A stretch of 64,000 bases of DNA from assembly GCF_027460065.1 (NCBI RefSeq), contig NZ_JAPYZZ010000006.1, positions 196,909 to 260,908 on the forward strand, written 5' to 3'. The notes below the pieces were generated by a model. The model searched no databases, had not been told where the DNA came from, and worked only from the letters and a program-made list of their open reading frames with translations. The stretch comes from Martinezella rhizogenes (GTDB lineage: Bacteria > Pseudomonadota > Alphaproteobacteria > Rhizobiales > Rhizobiaceae). Below, one piece after another: positions 54,167 through 63,244 of the stretch. A program made the translations under genes and the position numbers. The first letter of the stretch is position 1, and every line of letters begins with the position of its first letter.

Positions 54167-54411
54167 ATCCTGCCCGACCGATTTTGGAAGAAATTGACGG
54201 ATATCGCTGTGCGATTCGTTTTGCAAGAAAACACGATCTCGCAATCAACCAGTTGCCACATATTGATGCAGAGCGGCGGCAAGATCTCATAGCGGCCATT
54301 GCTAATGAATATCTCCAACATGCATTCATGCAGGAACGCGATTTTCCTCAATGGCCGGAAGGTGGGGCGAGACAACCTGTTTGCCTAGCCACATCGAGGC
54401 GGATACAGTGA
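54167..54411 (+). pseudogene. tzs: tzs 3' part, separated by the transposon
   Basis: Joined in frame to 34279-34765, this supplies the last 81 codons: PARPILEEIDGYRCAIRFAR ... QERDFPQWPEGGARQPVCL. It matches the Tzs C-terminus (PILEDIDGYRCAIRFARKHD ... QERDFPQWPEDG) that I recall from nopaline Ti plasmids. Without the 5' part it has no start of its own; an upstream ATG at 54154 lies in the IS66 end. Joined length 243 aa equals Tzs. Confidence 0.95.
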
Positions 54412-54856
54412 GCTGCCACATTATATTTTGGTTACATGCTGGGTTGGCCACAGCCGCGCAGCATCGGGCGGAGGCGCGCCGAACATGACACGCGGTGCGC
54501 GAAAGCTATTCACACGTCTCATTTGAGTAAGCAACCTTTCGAAAGGCTTCGGTCGGCGTTCGGAATTCGAGGCATTTTCCAGTGTGAACTCCGGCGGTTG
54601 CGGATTTCGGTTAGGCCTGCTTCGGATCAGAGAATCCAAAGTCGACCAGTATCGAGAGCCACTTTTAGCTGCGCACCAGCATTCTACGTCCATGACGCCA
54701 ATGATTGCGTGCAGCGTCTGGTGCGCTTACCAATTGCCATGACATACAGCAGGCTTATTCAGTTACGATTGAAACCAATCTTCGCTTCCCTGTAATCATT
54801 ATACCGCAGATGAGCGGCACATATCATCGATAGGCTTACACAAGGAGTACGATGAC
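54412..54856. other. Intergenic region with a vir box, no gene supported
   Basis: About 445 bases between the tzs 3' end and the 83-aa gene. No credible ORF. The only signal is the vir box at 54762-54775. Confidence 0.5.
54762..54775 (+). promoter_or_regulatory. vir box upstream of a small gene (13/14)
   Basis: GTTACGATTGAAAC matches RTTDCAWTTGHAAY at 13 of 14 positions and lies 81 nt before the ATG at 54857, at normal activation distance. Confidence 0.65.
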
Positions 54857-55108
54857 ATGGGCCAGAAAAAGAAATCGGACAAGCGCGGTAGCTACTCGCA
54901 TCTGAGGTTAGCAACCATCGACGGCGTATCGCTGCCCGGTCTGGAATCATCGCCCGACCGACAGCGTCAGCCCACGTCGAAGAAGCCGTTTTTCCAACAA
55001 TTGCTCCTGGATTTTGCTTTCGGTTGCGAGCTCTTTTACCCGATCCAGCTCTATGAACATCTCGCGATTAGCGACGTGGAAGAAAATGAACGCGAACCCG
55101 TTAGGTGA
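54857..55108 (+). CDS. Putative vir-regulated small protein (83 aa)
   Basis: MGQKKKSDKRGSYSHLRLAT ... GLESSPDRQRQPTSKKPFFQ ... ELFYPIQLYEHLAI. AAGGAG lies 9 nt before the ATG and a near-perfect vir box 81 nt upstream, so it is probably induced with the vir regulon. The basic N-terminus (KKKSDKR) could be a nuclear signal or nucleic-acid contact. No domain recognised and no arginine-rich C-terminal export tail. It may be a vir accessory gene of unknown function. Confidence 0.6.
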   Translation: MGQKKKSDKRGSYSHLRLATIDGVSLPGLESSPDRQRQPTSKKPFFQQLLLDFAFGCELFYPIQLYEHLAISDVEENEREPVR

Positions 55109-55371
55109 GAGTTGCGGTGTGGATAGAACAAGGAGAGTTTTGACCGGCCGCCATGCCCCCCACTATAATCCACATCTACAACAGGGTTACACCATATTCC
55201 ATGAAGACGGTTATCGTGTGCTAGGCTGACCGATACGGCGCGTGGAAGGCGAAGTTCAGATTTTTCCTCCAGTACCATTATATCCGCCTATGACGTTGCT
55301 TTCGTCTCATAGAGTTAAGGAAATTTGACCCGCAAGATTCGAAATTCTCTGCACAAAGGATTTAATTCCCC

Positions 55372-56082
55372 GTGTCCATTTGCTCTTCGAAATGCATTCG
55401 CGCCGTTGCACTTACGGCTATCTCCATTGCGCTGGGCACCCAGATCGCAATAGCGCAAGATTCGCCCTCTGAGTCCGGGTGGCCGGACACACCAGCATCC
55501 CGAGTGGAAGCTCTTGCGATCCTCCAGACCTTGAACGCCAATCTCCTTAGTAACGCCAGCGCGACGCTGACCCTTGACCGCTGGTGCGCCGCACACAAAC
55601 TCGCACCGAAAGGCACCAAGATCGTAGCTCAGCGCGTGCACGGACAAGACAAGCCGGCCGATGATCAAATCCGCAAACTCCTGACCGTCGGACCTAACGA
55701 GCCGATCGCTTATCGTCGCGTCCGCCTAGCCTGCGGCGACCGCATCTTGTCCGAGGCCGACAATTGGTATGTGCCTGCAAAACTAACCGCTGAAATGAAT
55801 CAGGTCTTGAATTCCAGTGACATCGCATTTGGCAGAGCTGTTCTGGCTCTCAATTTCACTCGCACAAATCTATCTGCCACGTTACTCTGGTCCCCTCTGT
55901 CCGACGGCTGGGATATGGGCGGTTTGATTGCGCCCGGAGAGGGTTCTCTTACCCTGCCGCCATTTCTACTCGAACATCGCGCTGTGCTGAAACTTCCAGA
56001 TGGTACGCCGTTTAGCACCTTGGTGGAAAGTTACACGAGCAAAGTGCTAGACTTTCCAGCTCCGCGCCTCCTTCCCCAATAG
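55372..56082 (+). CDS. Exported protein, possible chorismate-lyase-like fold
   Basis: 236 residues from GTG 55372. A signal peptide (SICSSKCIRAVALTAISIAL ... AIAQ) predicts periplasmic location. The body contains LDRWCAAHKLAPKGTKIVAQ, EPIAYRRVRLACGDRILSEA and DNWYVPAKLTAEMNQVL. The order (LDRWC, RRVRLxCGD, LSEADNWYVP) is reminiscent of UbiC/chorismate pyruvate-lyase folds, but catalytic identity is not established. AAAGGA lies 12 nt upstream, rather far. It sits in the vir gene neighbourhood, but no vir box was seen next to it. Confidence 0.6.
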   Translation: MSICSSKCIRAVALTAISIALGTQIAIAQDSPSESGWPDTPASRVEALAILQTLNANLLSNASATLTLDRWCAAHKLAPKGTKIVAQRVHGQDKPADDQIRKLLTVGPNEPIAYRRVRLACGDRILSEADNWYVPAKLTAEMNQVLNSSDIAFGRAVLALNFTRTNLSATLLWSPLSDGWDMGGLIAPGEGSLTLPPFLLEHRAVLKLPDGTPFSTLVESYTSKVLDFPAPRLLPQ

Positions 56083-56689
56083 TTGTTTGTGCGACGATCA
56101 GCAAATCAACTGCTCGAAAAAGAACCGATCGACTATAGCCATCCCGGCCTCCTTTCAAGCTCCGCAGCGCGCTATAAAGGCGTGCTGGACAGGATCGGCC
56201 GGCTGCCAGAACGGTAGCTGAAAACATTTGAGCAGGGCTGGCCATCCTATTGCGCTCGTTCCCCATATCATTCGTGAACGGACTGGCTTGGCCGGTTCGC
56301 ACTCTTGTTTCCACGACACGTCAATGGTTCGGCAAAACGATTACTGATACTGTTCGTACCGAGATCGGACAGCAGCTCGATCTCCGTATAAGAGACGCGG
56401 GCACACTGTTCAGTGGCGAGGAACTCTATTTTGACACTGGCAGATTGGTGCAGCCGGTAAGGTATTGATTTAAAGCAGACCGAGTCTGTTGCGCGTCGCG
56501 GCTCATGCCTTTGTTGAAAACAGCAGGGCAGAAAATCAGGCTGCGTGATTCTGCAGCGGTCCCATATTTCTTGGAGCGGTAGGGTTACTCGGCGTACGTC
56601 GGACGATTGCCGCCCCTTAACTGCTTGTTTTTCTTCTCATCCTAGAAGTGCGGAAGCAACACGGATAGCTGTGGTTATCGGGAAGAACG
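56083..56689. other. Region without a supported gene
   Basis: About 600 bases with only short overlapping frames on both strands lacking motifs. It precedes the 70-aa ORF. Nothing recognisable seen. Confidence 0.4.
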
Positions 56690-56902
56690 ATGTCAGGTTC
56701 AAAAAACTTTACGGAATGGGCGATTGATCGCGCCGAAGATATTGTGTCGGCTCAGGGGCTGGATTTGCTGCGCTCGACATCAGAAGGTCATAGATGGAGC
56801 ACTGATTATTGTATCGTGCGCCTGACTATTGCGATTATTGAAGCGCTGATTGAAGCTCGCAATTTTGCGCAAATGCCGTCCGAACGCGTTCTGAAGAACT
56901 GA
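56690..56902 (+). CDS. Small hypothetical protein (70 aa)
   Basis: MSGSKNFTEWAIDRAEDIVS ... RLTIAIIEALIEARNFAQMP. The start is preceded by GGGAAG 5 nt upstream. The sequence is amphipathic-helical and looks protein-like, but no family is recognised. It stands alone between non-coding stretches. Confidence 0.45.
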   Translation: MSGSKNFTEWAIDRAEDIVSAQGLDLLRSTSEGHRWSTDYCIVRLTIAIIEALIEARNFAQMPSERVLKN

Positions 56903-57178
56903 ACGCCCGCCGCCGAGCGCGGTTGTGCGCAATTTGCCAATCTTAGTGTGCCTCAGTGGGATCAGTTAAATTTTAGCCCTGTCACCAAAGCTAGGTTGGC
57001 GACAGGGCGTATCGTTGACACACGGGGTGGCGATAGTGCCAACGACCGGGGCAAAATGCCAATACCCTAAAAGAAGTCCGATGAACATCGGCTATGATCG
57101 CTAGCTTCGCGCAAAAATTTCGACCGGTTTGTCAAGCGGCACGGCTTGAGATGCTAAAAGCCGTTTTGGCGTGTGAAC

Positions 57179-57211
57179 GGTCGTCTAAAACTGCGGCTAT
57201 TCGCTGCCGAG
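57179..57211 (+). repeat. 33-bp sequence repeated from 3661-3693
   Basis: Same orientation and one mismatch to 3661-3693, where it borders IS21 remnants. Here it directly precedes the truncated hipA gene, so it probably marks the IS end that deleted the hipA 5' part. Confidence 0.7.
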
Positions 57212-57273
57212 CCGCCGACAGAGGTTTTTCGGCAGTGACTTCGGAGTAGACGTTCGATGGGGTTGGCAGCAAG

Positions 57274-57822
57274 ATGGTCATGCTGTCGCATCGCTTCGAC
57301 CGCCGCGGTGTGATCCGCATGCCATTCCTATCAGCTATGGCGATGATGGGCGCCAAGGATGGTGAGCGCAGTAGCTATCCGGAGATCGTCGATGCCCTCG
57401 CTAAACATGGCGCGCAGGGCAAGACGGACGCCCATGCCCTCTATCCGCGTGTTGCCTTCAATGTGCTGATCTCCAACGTGGACGATCACCTCCGCAATCA
57501 CGGCTTTCTGTGGCTGGGAAAAGCGGGCTGGTCTCTTTCGCCAGCTTACGATCTCAATCCCGTTCCGACGGATATCAAAGCGCGTGTACTGACCACGAAC
57601 ATCGACCTCGACGAGGGTACCTGTTCGCTTGATCTACTCAAGTCCGCGTCGGAATTCTTCGCGCTCACGCTGGCACAGGCGCGTGCGATTATCAAAGAAG
57701 TCGCGACCGTGACCGCAACCTGGCGCGACATCGCCAAGGCGGTTGGCGCTCGCTCGGCCGAGATCAACCGGATGGCTAGCGCCTTCGAACACAACGATCT
57801 TAGACGGGCGCAGGCCCTATGA
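57274..57822 (+). pseudogene. hipA: C-terminal part of a HipA-family kinase
   Basis: 182 residues with LSHRFDRRG, the catalytic loop VAFNVLISNVDDHLRNHGFL (HipA DDHxxN) and YDLNPVP. HipA kinases are about 410-440 aa and phosphorylate tRNA synthetases in type II toxin-antitoxin systems. The N-terminal half, including the ATP-binding lobe, is missing, and no hipB antitoxin is present. The 5' break lies near the repeat at 57179-57211. Non-functional fragment. Confidence 0.8.
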
Positions 57823-57919
57823 CGGGGTCCCTTTTTGTAGCTTCGATCCGCCGTCTGCAAATTGCCTTACCGGGGCGGACAAATGCCAAATCGGATTTGT
57901 GTTACCCAGTAATCGGAGA

Positions 57920-58357
57920 TCACTGTGGAGTGAAGAAACTCAACCCGTGGCTGATCGCACACTTGTAGGCCAAGCTGGCACCTTTTCGCTCATAGCTTGG
58001 CATTTTGAAAACGACCATGGTGAGTTCGCCATCACCGTCCAACCGGATCTGATAGCGAAGAAATTGAAGAATGGGCTCACCGTCGCGATCAATCGTGAAG
58101 TGCTGATCGGCAAACGCGAGGTTACCGTCAGCCGTGATTCTGTAGCCCTCTATACGAATGCCGCCACGCGTCTTCGTTGGCGGTGTGTCACCGTTCGCGG
58201 GAGCGCATAAACTTAAGTCAACCGCAACACTCACCGGCTTGCCAGCAGTCAGGGCGAGCTCAATCTCGGGAAAGGTCGCTAGCACATGAGTATCGTTGGC
58301 AGCATTGACCCCTGTAGCCAAGAGTACCGCGAACAAGGTTGGGACGATATATTTCAT
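57920..58357 (-). CDS. virK: VirK exported protein
   Basis: 145 residues with a signal peptide (MKYIVPTLFAVLLATGVNA-A). The VirK family block follows: VSVAVDLSLCAP, TKTRGGIRIEGYRITADGNL, AFADQHFTIDRDGEPILQFL and RYQIRLDGDGELTM. virK is a vir-induced gene beside virH in nopaline plasmids; its product is periplasmic with no established activity and no strong virulence phenotype. Candidate vir boxes lie at 58586-58631, about 230-270 nt upstream, a long leader. Confidence 0.92.
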   Translation of the reverse strand: MKYIVPTLFAVLLATGVNAANDTHVLATFPEIELALTAGKPVSVAVDLSLCAPANGDTPPTKTRGGIRIEGYRITADGNLAFADQHFTIDRDGEPILQFLRYQIRLDGDGELTMVVFKMPSYERKGASLAYKCAISHGLSFFTPQ

Positions 58358-58585
58358 AGTTGGTCCAATTCAGAGCGAGTAAAAGAATTGAGAGCATTTC
58401 GATACGAAGGAATGGAGATTGCGCTTTCGCCGCATTGCTTCAAATCGGAGAGTGGGGCCGGATAGGTAAGGCGTTGCAACCCAAGCATTTTTAGGCCGCA
58501 GCGTGAAACCGGAAAAACCGCTGCGTTCACCATCTCTATCACGTCCGGTTAACACGGCCCCTGCAGGCAAATGTATGGTCGGTCG

Positions 58586-58631
58586 GTTTCAAGAGAATTG
58601 CAGAAGCGCCATTAACGCCTTCATTTGAAAC
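58586..58631 (-). promoter_or_regulatory. Candidate pair of vir boxes upstream of virK
   Basis: Two sites: 58586-58599 (GTTTCAAGAGAATT on plus, 11/14 for the minus direction) and 58618-58631 (CCTTCATTTGAAAC on plus, 12/14 in the plus direction). Spaced 32 bp apart. Distance to virK is longer than usual. The 58358-58795 interval contains no supported gene. Confidence 0.45.
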
Positions 58632-58795
58632 CAGAAGGCAACGCAGTTTCCATGCCAGCGATACCTTTGGGATTTGTGGCGGAGACGCAAATTGGATAGC
58701 GGTCGCACCATTTGCGCGGTTCGATCAAAAGATTTCCCTAAACTGGATTGGTGACGACGCCGAACCCATAGGCGTGATGCGACAGCCGCTGCTGA

Positions 58796-59971
58796 TCACA
58801 ACAGCTTAACCGGAAGATTGACCGGTCCGCGAAAACCAAAGCCGCGCCATTGCACCGCGTCAGGGTTGGGCAATGTCATATTCGGAAAGCGCTCAAACAG
58901 CATGGGCAACATGATTGCCCCGATGGTTTGACGCGAGATCTGCGCACCGGCACAGTGATGTGGTCCTGAGCCGAAGGACTGGTGCGCATCCCTCTGGCGG
59001 AAAGCATTGAAGCACTCTCCGTCCTCAAAGACATCTTCATCTCGATTGGCGGAGGCTTGGATGGTCATCACAGTATCGCCCTTCGGAATGCGAAACCCAC
59101 GAATTTCCGTGTCCTCCAGCACGAGGCGCGAACTGGCCTGGATCGGCGCAACCCAGCGCACGCCTTCCTCGAAGACCTGCCCCCAACATTGCTGCCTCTT
59201 GACCTCTTCGAACTGTTCAGGATTGGTCAGCAATCCATAGACAATCGTGCCGAGAGCATCGCGAGGTTCATTGATACCTCCGCCGATGGCTATCTTAATA
59301 TTGGCATATATCTGGCTCATGGGTATGGGATCGGGCGCGTTCACCATGATCGCGAAAGCCGAGGGGTTCGGCTGCGCCCGGTGTTTTTCGACAAGGATGT
59401 CGAATAGCCTGTTCATCTCCGCATTGGCTTCGTCCGAGCGCTCGAAGGGCTCGGGCCGCCATCCGAAATTGCCGGCCCCGTCAATGAGCCGCTGCGACCA
59501 ACGTATCATCTCCGCGTCGGATGCTTCGCCTATCCCAAGGATATGAGCCAGGATGCGGGCAGCCACAGGGCCGCAAATCTCCGCAAAGAGATCCACAGTG
59601 TCGCCGCGCGGAAGACGATCAAGATAGTCGTTCACGATGTCCCGATAGATCGGTGCCCAGTGCTCCGTGATCGTCTTGGGGGCAAAAGCTTTGGCCATGG
59701 CCATTCTTTCGCGGACGTGTTCCGCTCCATCCTTACGCATCAGAGTATGGGCCTGAAAGGCCGGCTTCATCGGTGTGCTGGGGTCATTAGAACTGAAGCG
59801 CCCGGGGTCATCCTTCACCATCTTGGTATCGGAGGCCCTGGTCAAAAACGTCCGCTTCACCGAGGCGACATGCACCACCGGGGTCTGCGCGCGCATTCGG
59901 CGATAAATCGGATAGGGATCAAGCGTAAGGTCGTCGATCGTCGTTACACCATCCACTGGCGCCAATTGCAT
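58796..59971 (-). CDS. virH2: VirH2 cytochrome P450 (CYP104 type)
   Basis: 391 residues from ATG 59971 (MQLAPVDGVTTIDDLTLDPY). This start is chosen because GGGAGG lies 7 nt upstream and Agrobacterium VirH2 begins MRLAPVDGV; the ORF extends 19 codons further. Heme-binding Cys is in FGSGPHHCAGAQISRQTIGA, the ExxR is EEGVRW and the I helix reads IGGGINEPRDALG without the usual Thr. VirH2 O-demethylates vir-inducing phenolics such as ferulate, detoxifying the inducer. Soluble bacterial P450. It lies 78 nt downstream of virH1, one operon. Confidence 0.95.
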   Translation of the reverse strand: MQLAPVDGVTTIDDLTLDPYPIYRRMRAQTPVVHVASVKRTFLTRASDTKMVKDDPGRFSSNDPSTPMKPAFQAHTLMRKDGAEHVRERMAMAKAFAPKTITEHWAPIYRDIVNDYLDRLPRGDTVDLFAEICGPVAARILAHILGIGEASDAEMIRWSQRLIDGAGNFGWRPEPFERSDEANAEMNRLFDILVEKHRAQPNPSAFAIMVNAPDPIPMSQIYANIKIAIGGGINEPRDALGTIVYGLLTNPEQFEEVKRQQCWGQVFEEGVRWVAPIQASSRLVLEDTEIRGFRIPKGDTVMTIQASANRDEDVFEDGECFNAFRQRDAHQSFGSGPHHCAGAQISRQTIGAIMLPMLFERFPNMTLPNPDAVQWRGFGFRGPVNLPVKLL

Positions 59972-60049
59972 GAGAATCCTCCCGGTCCATTTAACCCAGA
60001 GCGCGATGCGCCATATCCTCTCCACCAAGCGAGCAGAGACGGATTGAAC

Positions 60050-61309
60050 TCACCGATCAACACTTAACTTCACCGTCATTCCCGTGGCACGCCGTACACC
60101 GCCATGACCCATCATCCGTGGCATGTCACCCGTTACAGCAAGGTTCGGCGCGCGGCGTAAGATTGTTCTAAGTCCTTCTTGCAATTCAACCCGCGCCAGA
60201 GCCTCGCCGAGGCACCGGTGTACCCCCGCACCGAATCCGAGGTGCCAACGCATTTGTTTACGCGCAACGTCAAAAAGCTGGGGACGCTCGTAGTGTCTCT
60301 CATCCCTGAGACCGGACATAATACTTAAGGCTAGGAGACTTCCCTTTGGCAACACATACCCATCCAGCTCAATATCTTCGAGCGCTAACCGCGGGAAAGA
60401 CCCAACTGGTGGCTCGAAACGGAGGCCTTCCTCGACCGCGGCTGCCACGCCGGACTGATCGCAACATAACGAGGACCAGATAGCAGGATTTTGCAGCAAA
60501 AGAGCCGTCAGCATCACCATCGCGGTGCGCGTTGTATCGCTTCCGGCGAGTATGAGAAGAACCAATTGCATGATCTCTTCGATAGGTGACAGCGCTCCTT
60601 GTTCCCGCGCCGCTTTCAAGTAGCACGAGAGGAAGTCGTCGCTTGTACGACGGCTGCTGTCCGCTACCACTGCCCGAACATAGTCTTGGAGCTCGATGGC
60701 AGAAGCTTCGATCTCCGCAAAGTCCTCTTCTCGCCATGAAGGGCTCAAGCAGCGCGAAACTTTATAAACAAGTTGCGTGAAGAAAGGTGCATCTTCGAAT
60801 GGCAAGCCAAGCACACTTGCGATCGTTAGAGCAGGCAATTTCGATGCATACATTTCGGCAAAGTCAAATTCCTCGACCTTCTGCAAATCGTCCCACAAAT
60901 GCTCCGTTATTTTCACGATCTCCGGGCGCAGTACCTCAATCATCCGGAATGCCAAGCTCTTCACAAAAGGTAAGCGCCGTTTCGCGTGTGTGTGGCCATT
61001 TGAAAAGAGCATACTATAGCGGATGAAATCGAAGACAGCGCCGCCTTCGACGCCTCGATTTAACATGAGTTCGGTTTCTATTTGCCTTGTACGTGGATCT
61101 GAGCCCAGCAGAAGGATATGATCAGCGCGAAGAATCAGAAAGACGCCGTCTTCTCTTCGAAGGAACGGGCGCCGAGGTCGCCACTCTGCAAAAAGTTCAT
61201 GACCTTCAGAATCGAGCCTGCTTACAGGAACAGCGTCAGGATCAAGCTGCATAATGTCTCGAAGCTGCCGCCCGATCTCGGAACTGCTGGAAGAGCTGTT
61301 TGCGATCAT
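60050..61309 (-). CDS. virH1: VirH1 cytochrome P450 (CYP103 type)
   Basis: 419 residues starting MIANSSSSSSEIGRQLRD, matching VirH1/PinF1 across its length (DAVPVSRLDSEGHELFAEWR). The I helix is LILAGSDTTRTAMVMLT, the ExxR EEGLRF and the heme Cys is in HLGFGAGVHRCLGEALARVE. VirH1 is a vir-induced P450; unlike VirH2, its substrate is not established. First gene of the virH operon. Confidence 0.95.
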   Translation of the reverse strand: MIANSSSSSSEIGRQLRDIMQLDPDAVPVSRLDSEGHELFAEWRPRRPFLRREDGVFLILRADHILLLGSDPRTRQIETELMLNRGVEGGAVFDFIRYSMLFSNGHTHAKRRLPFVKSLAFRMIEVLRPEIVKITEHLWDDLQKVEEFDFAEMYASKLPALTIASVLGLPFEDAPFFTQLVYKVSRCLSPSWREEDFAEIEASAIELQDYVRAVVADSSRRTSDDFLSCYLKAAREQGALSPIEEIMQLVLLILAGSDTTRTAMVMLTALLLQNPAIWSSLCCDQSGVAAAVEEGLRFEPPVGSFPRLALEDIELDGYVLPKGSLLALSIMSGLRDERHYERPQLFDVARKQMRWHLGFGAGVHRCLGEALARVELQEGLRTILRRAPNLAVTGDMPRMMGHGGVRRATGMTVKLSVDR

Positions 61310-61438
61310 TCTAACACACTTTCGGCAATGACGATGCTAAGGAAGGCATAGAAGATACAGAAATTCAAAGCCTTAGCTTTACGAGGTTACCTTCAGCTCA
61401 AGGTACCAACAAAAGATCAGCCTACATATTTGAATATG

Positions 61439-61452
61439 GTTTCATCTGTAAT
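61439..61452 (-). promoter_or_regulatory. Candidate vir box upstream of virH1 (12/14)
   Basis: GTTTCATCTGTAAT on plus reads as ATTACAGATGAAAC on minus, 12/14 for RTTDCAWTTGHAAY. It lies 130 nt before the virH1 ATG. Confidence 0.5.
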
Positions 61453-61915
61453 TTGACCAAGTTTATCCTTTCGGTTGCAGTACCCCATATAGAGGCCGCC
61501 GATGGCAAATATCCGGCCCGAAGTTTGGTGTATGGGTAAAATGCCGTCATTGAAGGCAAACGCCAGCGCACGCTCGCCTTATCCGCGACAATCATAAGCT
61601 CGACTCAACTTCTCGCGCAGCGGCAATCAGAAGCCGATCCCGCCCCTACCGCCTCATGCTGATTGTCGCGCCATGCGTCTTTTCATCTTCAGACGACCGC
61701 AAAAAGCCTCGACATGAATTCACCACGATGGCAGTTTCCAAGTGCCGAATCGCATCACAAGAACGAAATTGAAGCGATCCAATTGGAAAGCTCGACCGCT
61801 ACCTGCCGCAATCAAGCATTGTAGCGAATAAGTGCGTTGCACCGCCCGATAGCCTCCCGGCTCGCGGGCCTATCTATAGGATAGCCGCCACAACGGCTCC
61901 ATGATGAGGATTACA
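61453..61915. other. Intergenic region without a supported gene
   Basis: About 460 bases upstream of the virH promoter. No ORF, repeat or regulatory palindrome could be supported. Confidence 0.4.
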
Positions 61916-62164
61916 ATGAATGACGTACTGTTCCTATTGATGGCTGTAGCCACAATCTTCGTCGTCTTGCGGACATTCAAAGCGGATTGGCGCCGCAAAT
62001 ACAGCAGTCGGACGACAATGTTACTATTCTCAATGACAACGTTGTGTGCTGCAGCTCTCTGGATGATGGTCTACGGACCGGACTTCTGGATTCTTGTTCA
62101 AGCCGCCGTCATCATAGCGTTGTGCACCGCTGCTGGGCTTCTTTCAGAGGACAAGCCCACGTAG
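61916..62164 (+). CDS. Small integral membrane protein (82 aa)
   Basis: From ATG 61916 (MNDVLFLLMAVATIFVVLRT), preceded by GAGG 7 nt upstream. Three predicted transmembrane segments (about residues 3-20, 36-55, 58-76) flank a basic loop (KADWRRKYSSR). No family recognised. Alternative starts at 61901/61904 lack a better ribosome site. Confidence 0.55.
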   Translation: MNDVLFLLMAVATIFVVLRTFKADWRRKYSSRTTMLLFSMTTLCAAALWMMVYGPDFWILVQAAVIIALCTAAGLLSEDKPT

Positions 62165-62352
62165 TCTGTCATTCTTCGCAGAAGGTCGTTATGCCGGTCC
62201 AGAGCTGTGATATGCACAATGCGATGGTTCAGATTATGTTTACAAAACGATAGATTCCGGTACCGATCGATATCGGGACCTCGCGCCGATTCGCAGCTTG
62301 GTAAAGCCGGCATAAAGCCGCCTTTACCAAAGTGTGTTCCTGAAACGAACCG

Positions 62353-62559
62353 TCAAGCTTCGAGATTGTCGGCTGACATCTTGCCGGATCTACGGTCCTT
62401 CACTAGTTCGTAGGTGATTTTCTGGCCCTCATTCAAGCTACGGATGCCCGCACGTTCTACCGCGGAGATATGAACGAACACATCTGCGCTGCCATCATCT
62501 GGCTGAATGAAGCCGAAACCCTTCGTCGCATTGAACCATTTTACAGTGCCAGCCGCCAT
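62353..62559 (-). CDS. Cold-shock domain protein (CspA family)
   Basis: 68 residues with RNP1 ([11 protein letters not shown]) and RNP2 ([13 protein letters not shown]), the complete cold-shock domain: [20 protein letters not shown] at the N-terminus. A single-stranded nucleic-acid chaperone. GGAGAAA precedes the ATG. Stand-alone; plasmid-borne csp copies are common in rhizobia. Confidence 0.95.
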   Translation of the reverse strand: MAAGTVKWFNATKGFGFIQPDDGSADVFVHISAVERAGIRSLNEGQKITYELVKDRRSGKMSADNLEA

Positions 62560-63244
62560 CGTCGGCTTTCTCCAGTTTCATTTTCCGCCAGCTTCGCTGA
62601 CGATATGGTGACTTAATATAGGAAGCGGAGCCAAACAACCATCGTCGAGCCAGCCACCACAAGATTTCAACCACAGATCGAAAGGTAATTGTTGGAGACA
62701 AATAATCGAATATCCGAAATAATTATATGGATATACCGCTCTATCCTTGCTTCGCCGCCCAAAAAATGGGGCGAACAGTCGACCCGTGAGCAAACCTTAG
62801 CTTCCATAGCGCTCCGTTCACCCCGAGCGCTATGGATAATATGAGAGCCATAGATATTACGGTGTCAAGGCGTTACGACAACCATGCAATGGATGCCAGG
62901 GTCAGGAAATCCACGCGGCGTGATCGTCCATCAGTATCCAAACCGAGCAGCGGTCGGGCAGAAGTAAAAGCGGAGGATCCGCCTCACTCTCGGAGTAGAG
63001 AATAAGCAAAAGCCTTGGTATCCTCAACCAATGGGCCACCGGATGGTAGGCAGGCACCATTGCCCAATCCATAAAGTATCGCGCAATCAAACGTTCAGAA
63101 TGGGGACACCTCGCTTATCAAGCCATCTTTGCCATTGTGCTATTACCACGAGTGGAGGACGCCAGCATTATAAACGAGGTTTGTCCCGACCACGAAGTCG
63201 CGAAAGAAATTGGAAGGAAGCTCTACCATCTCCAATATCGTCGG
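62560..63244. other. Intergenic region without a supported gene
   Basis: About 680 bases between the cold-shock gene and the S8 peptidase gene. Short frames only. No motif or regulatory structure supported. Confidence 0.4.
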
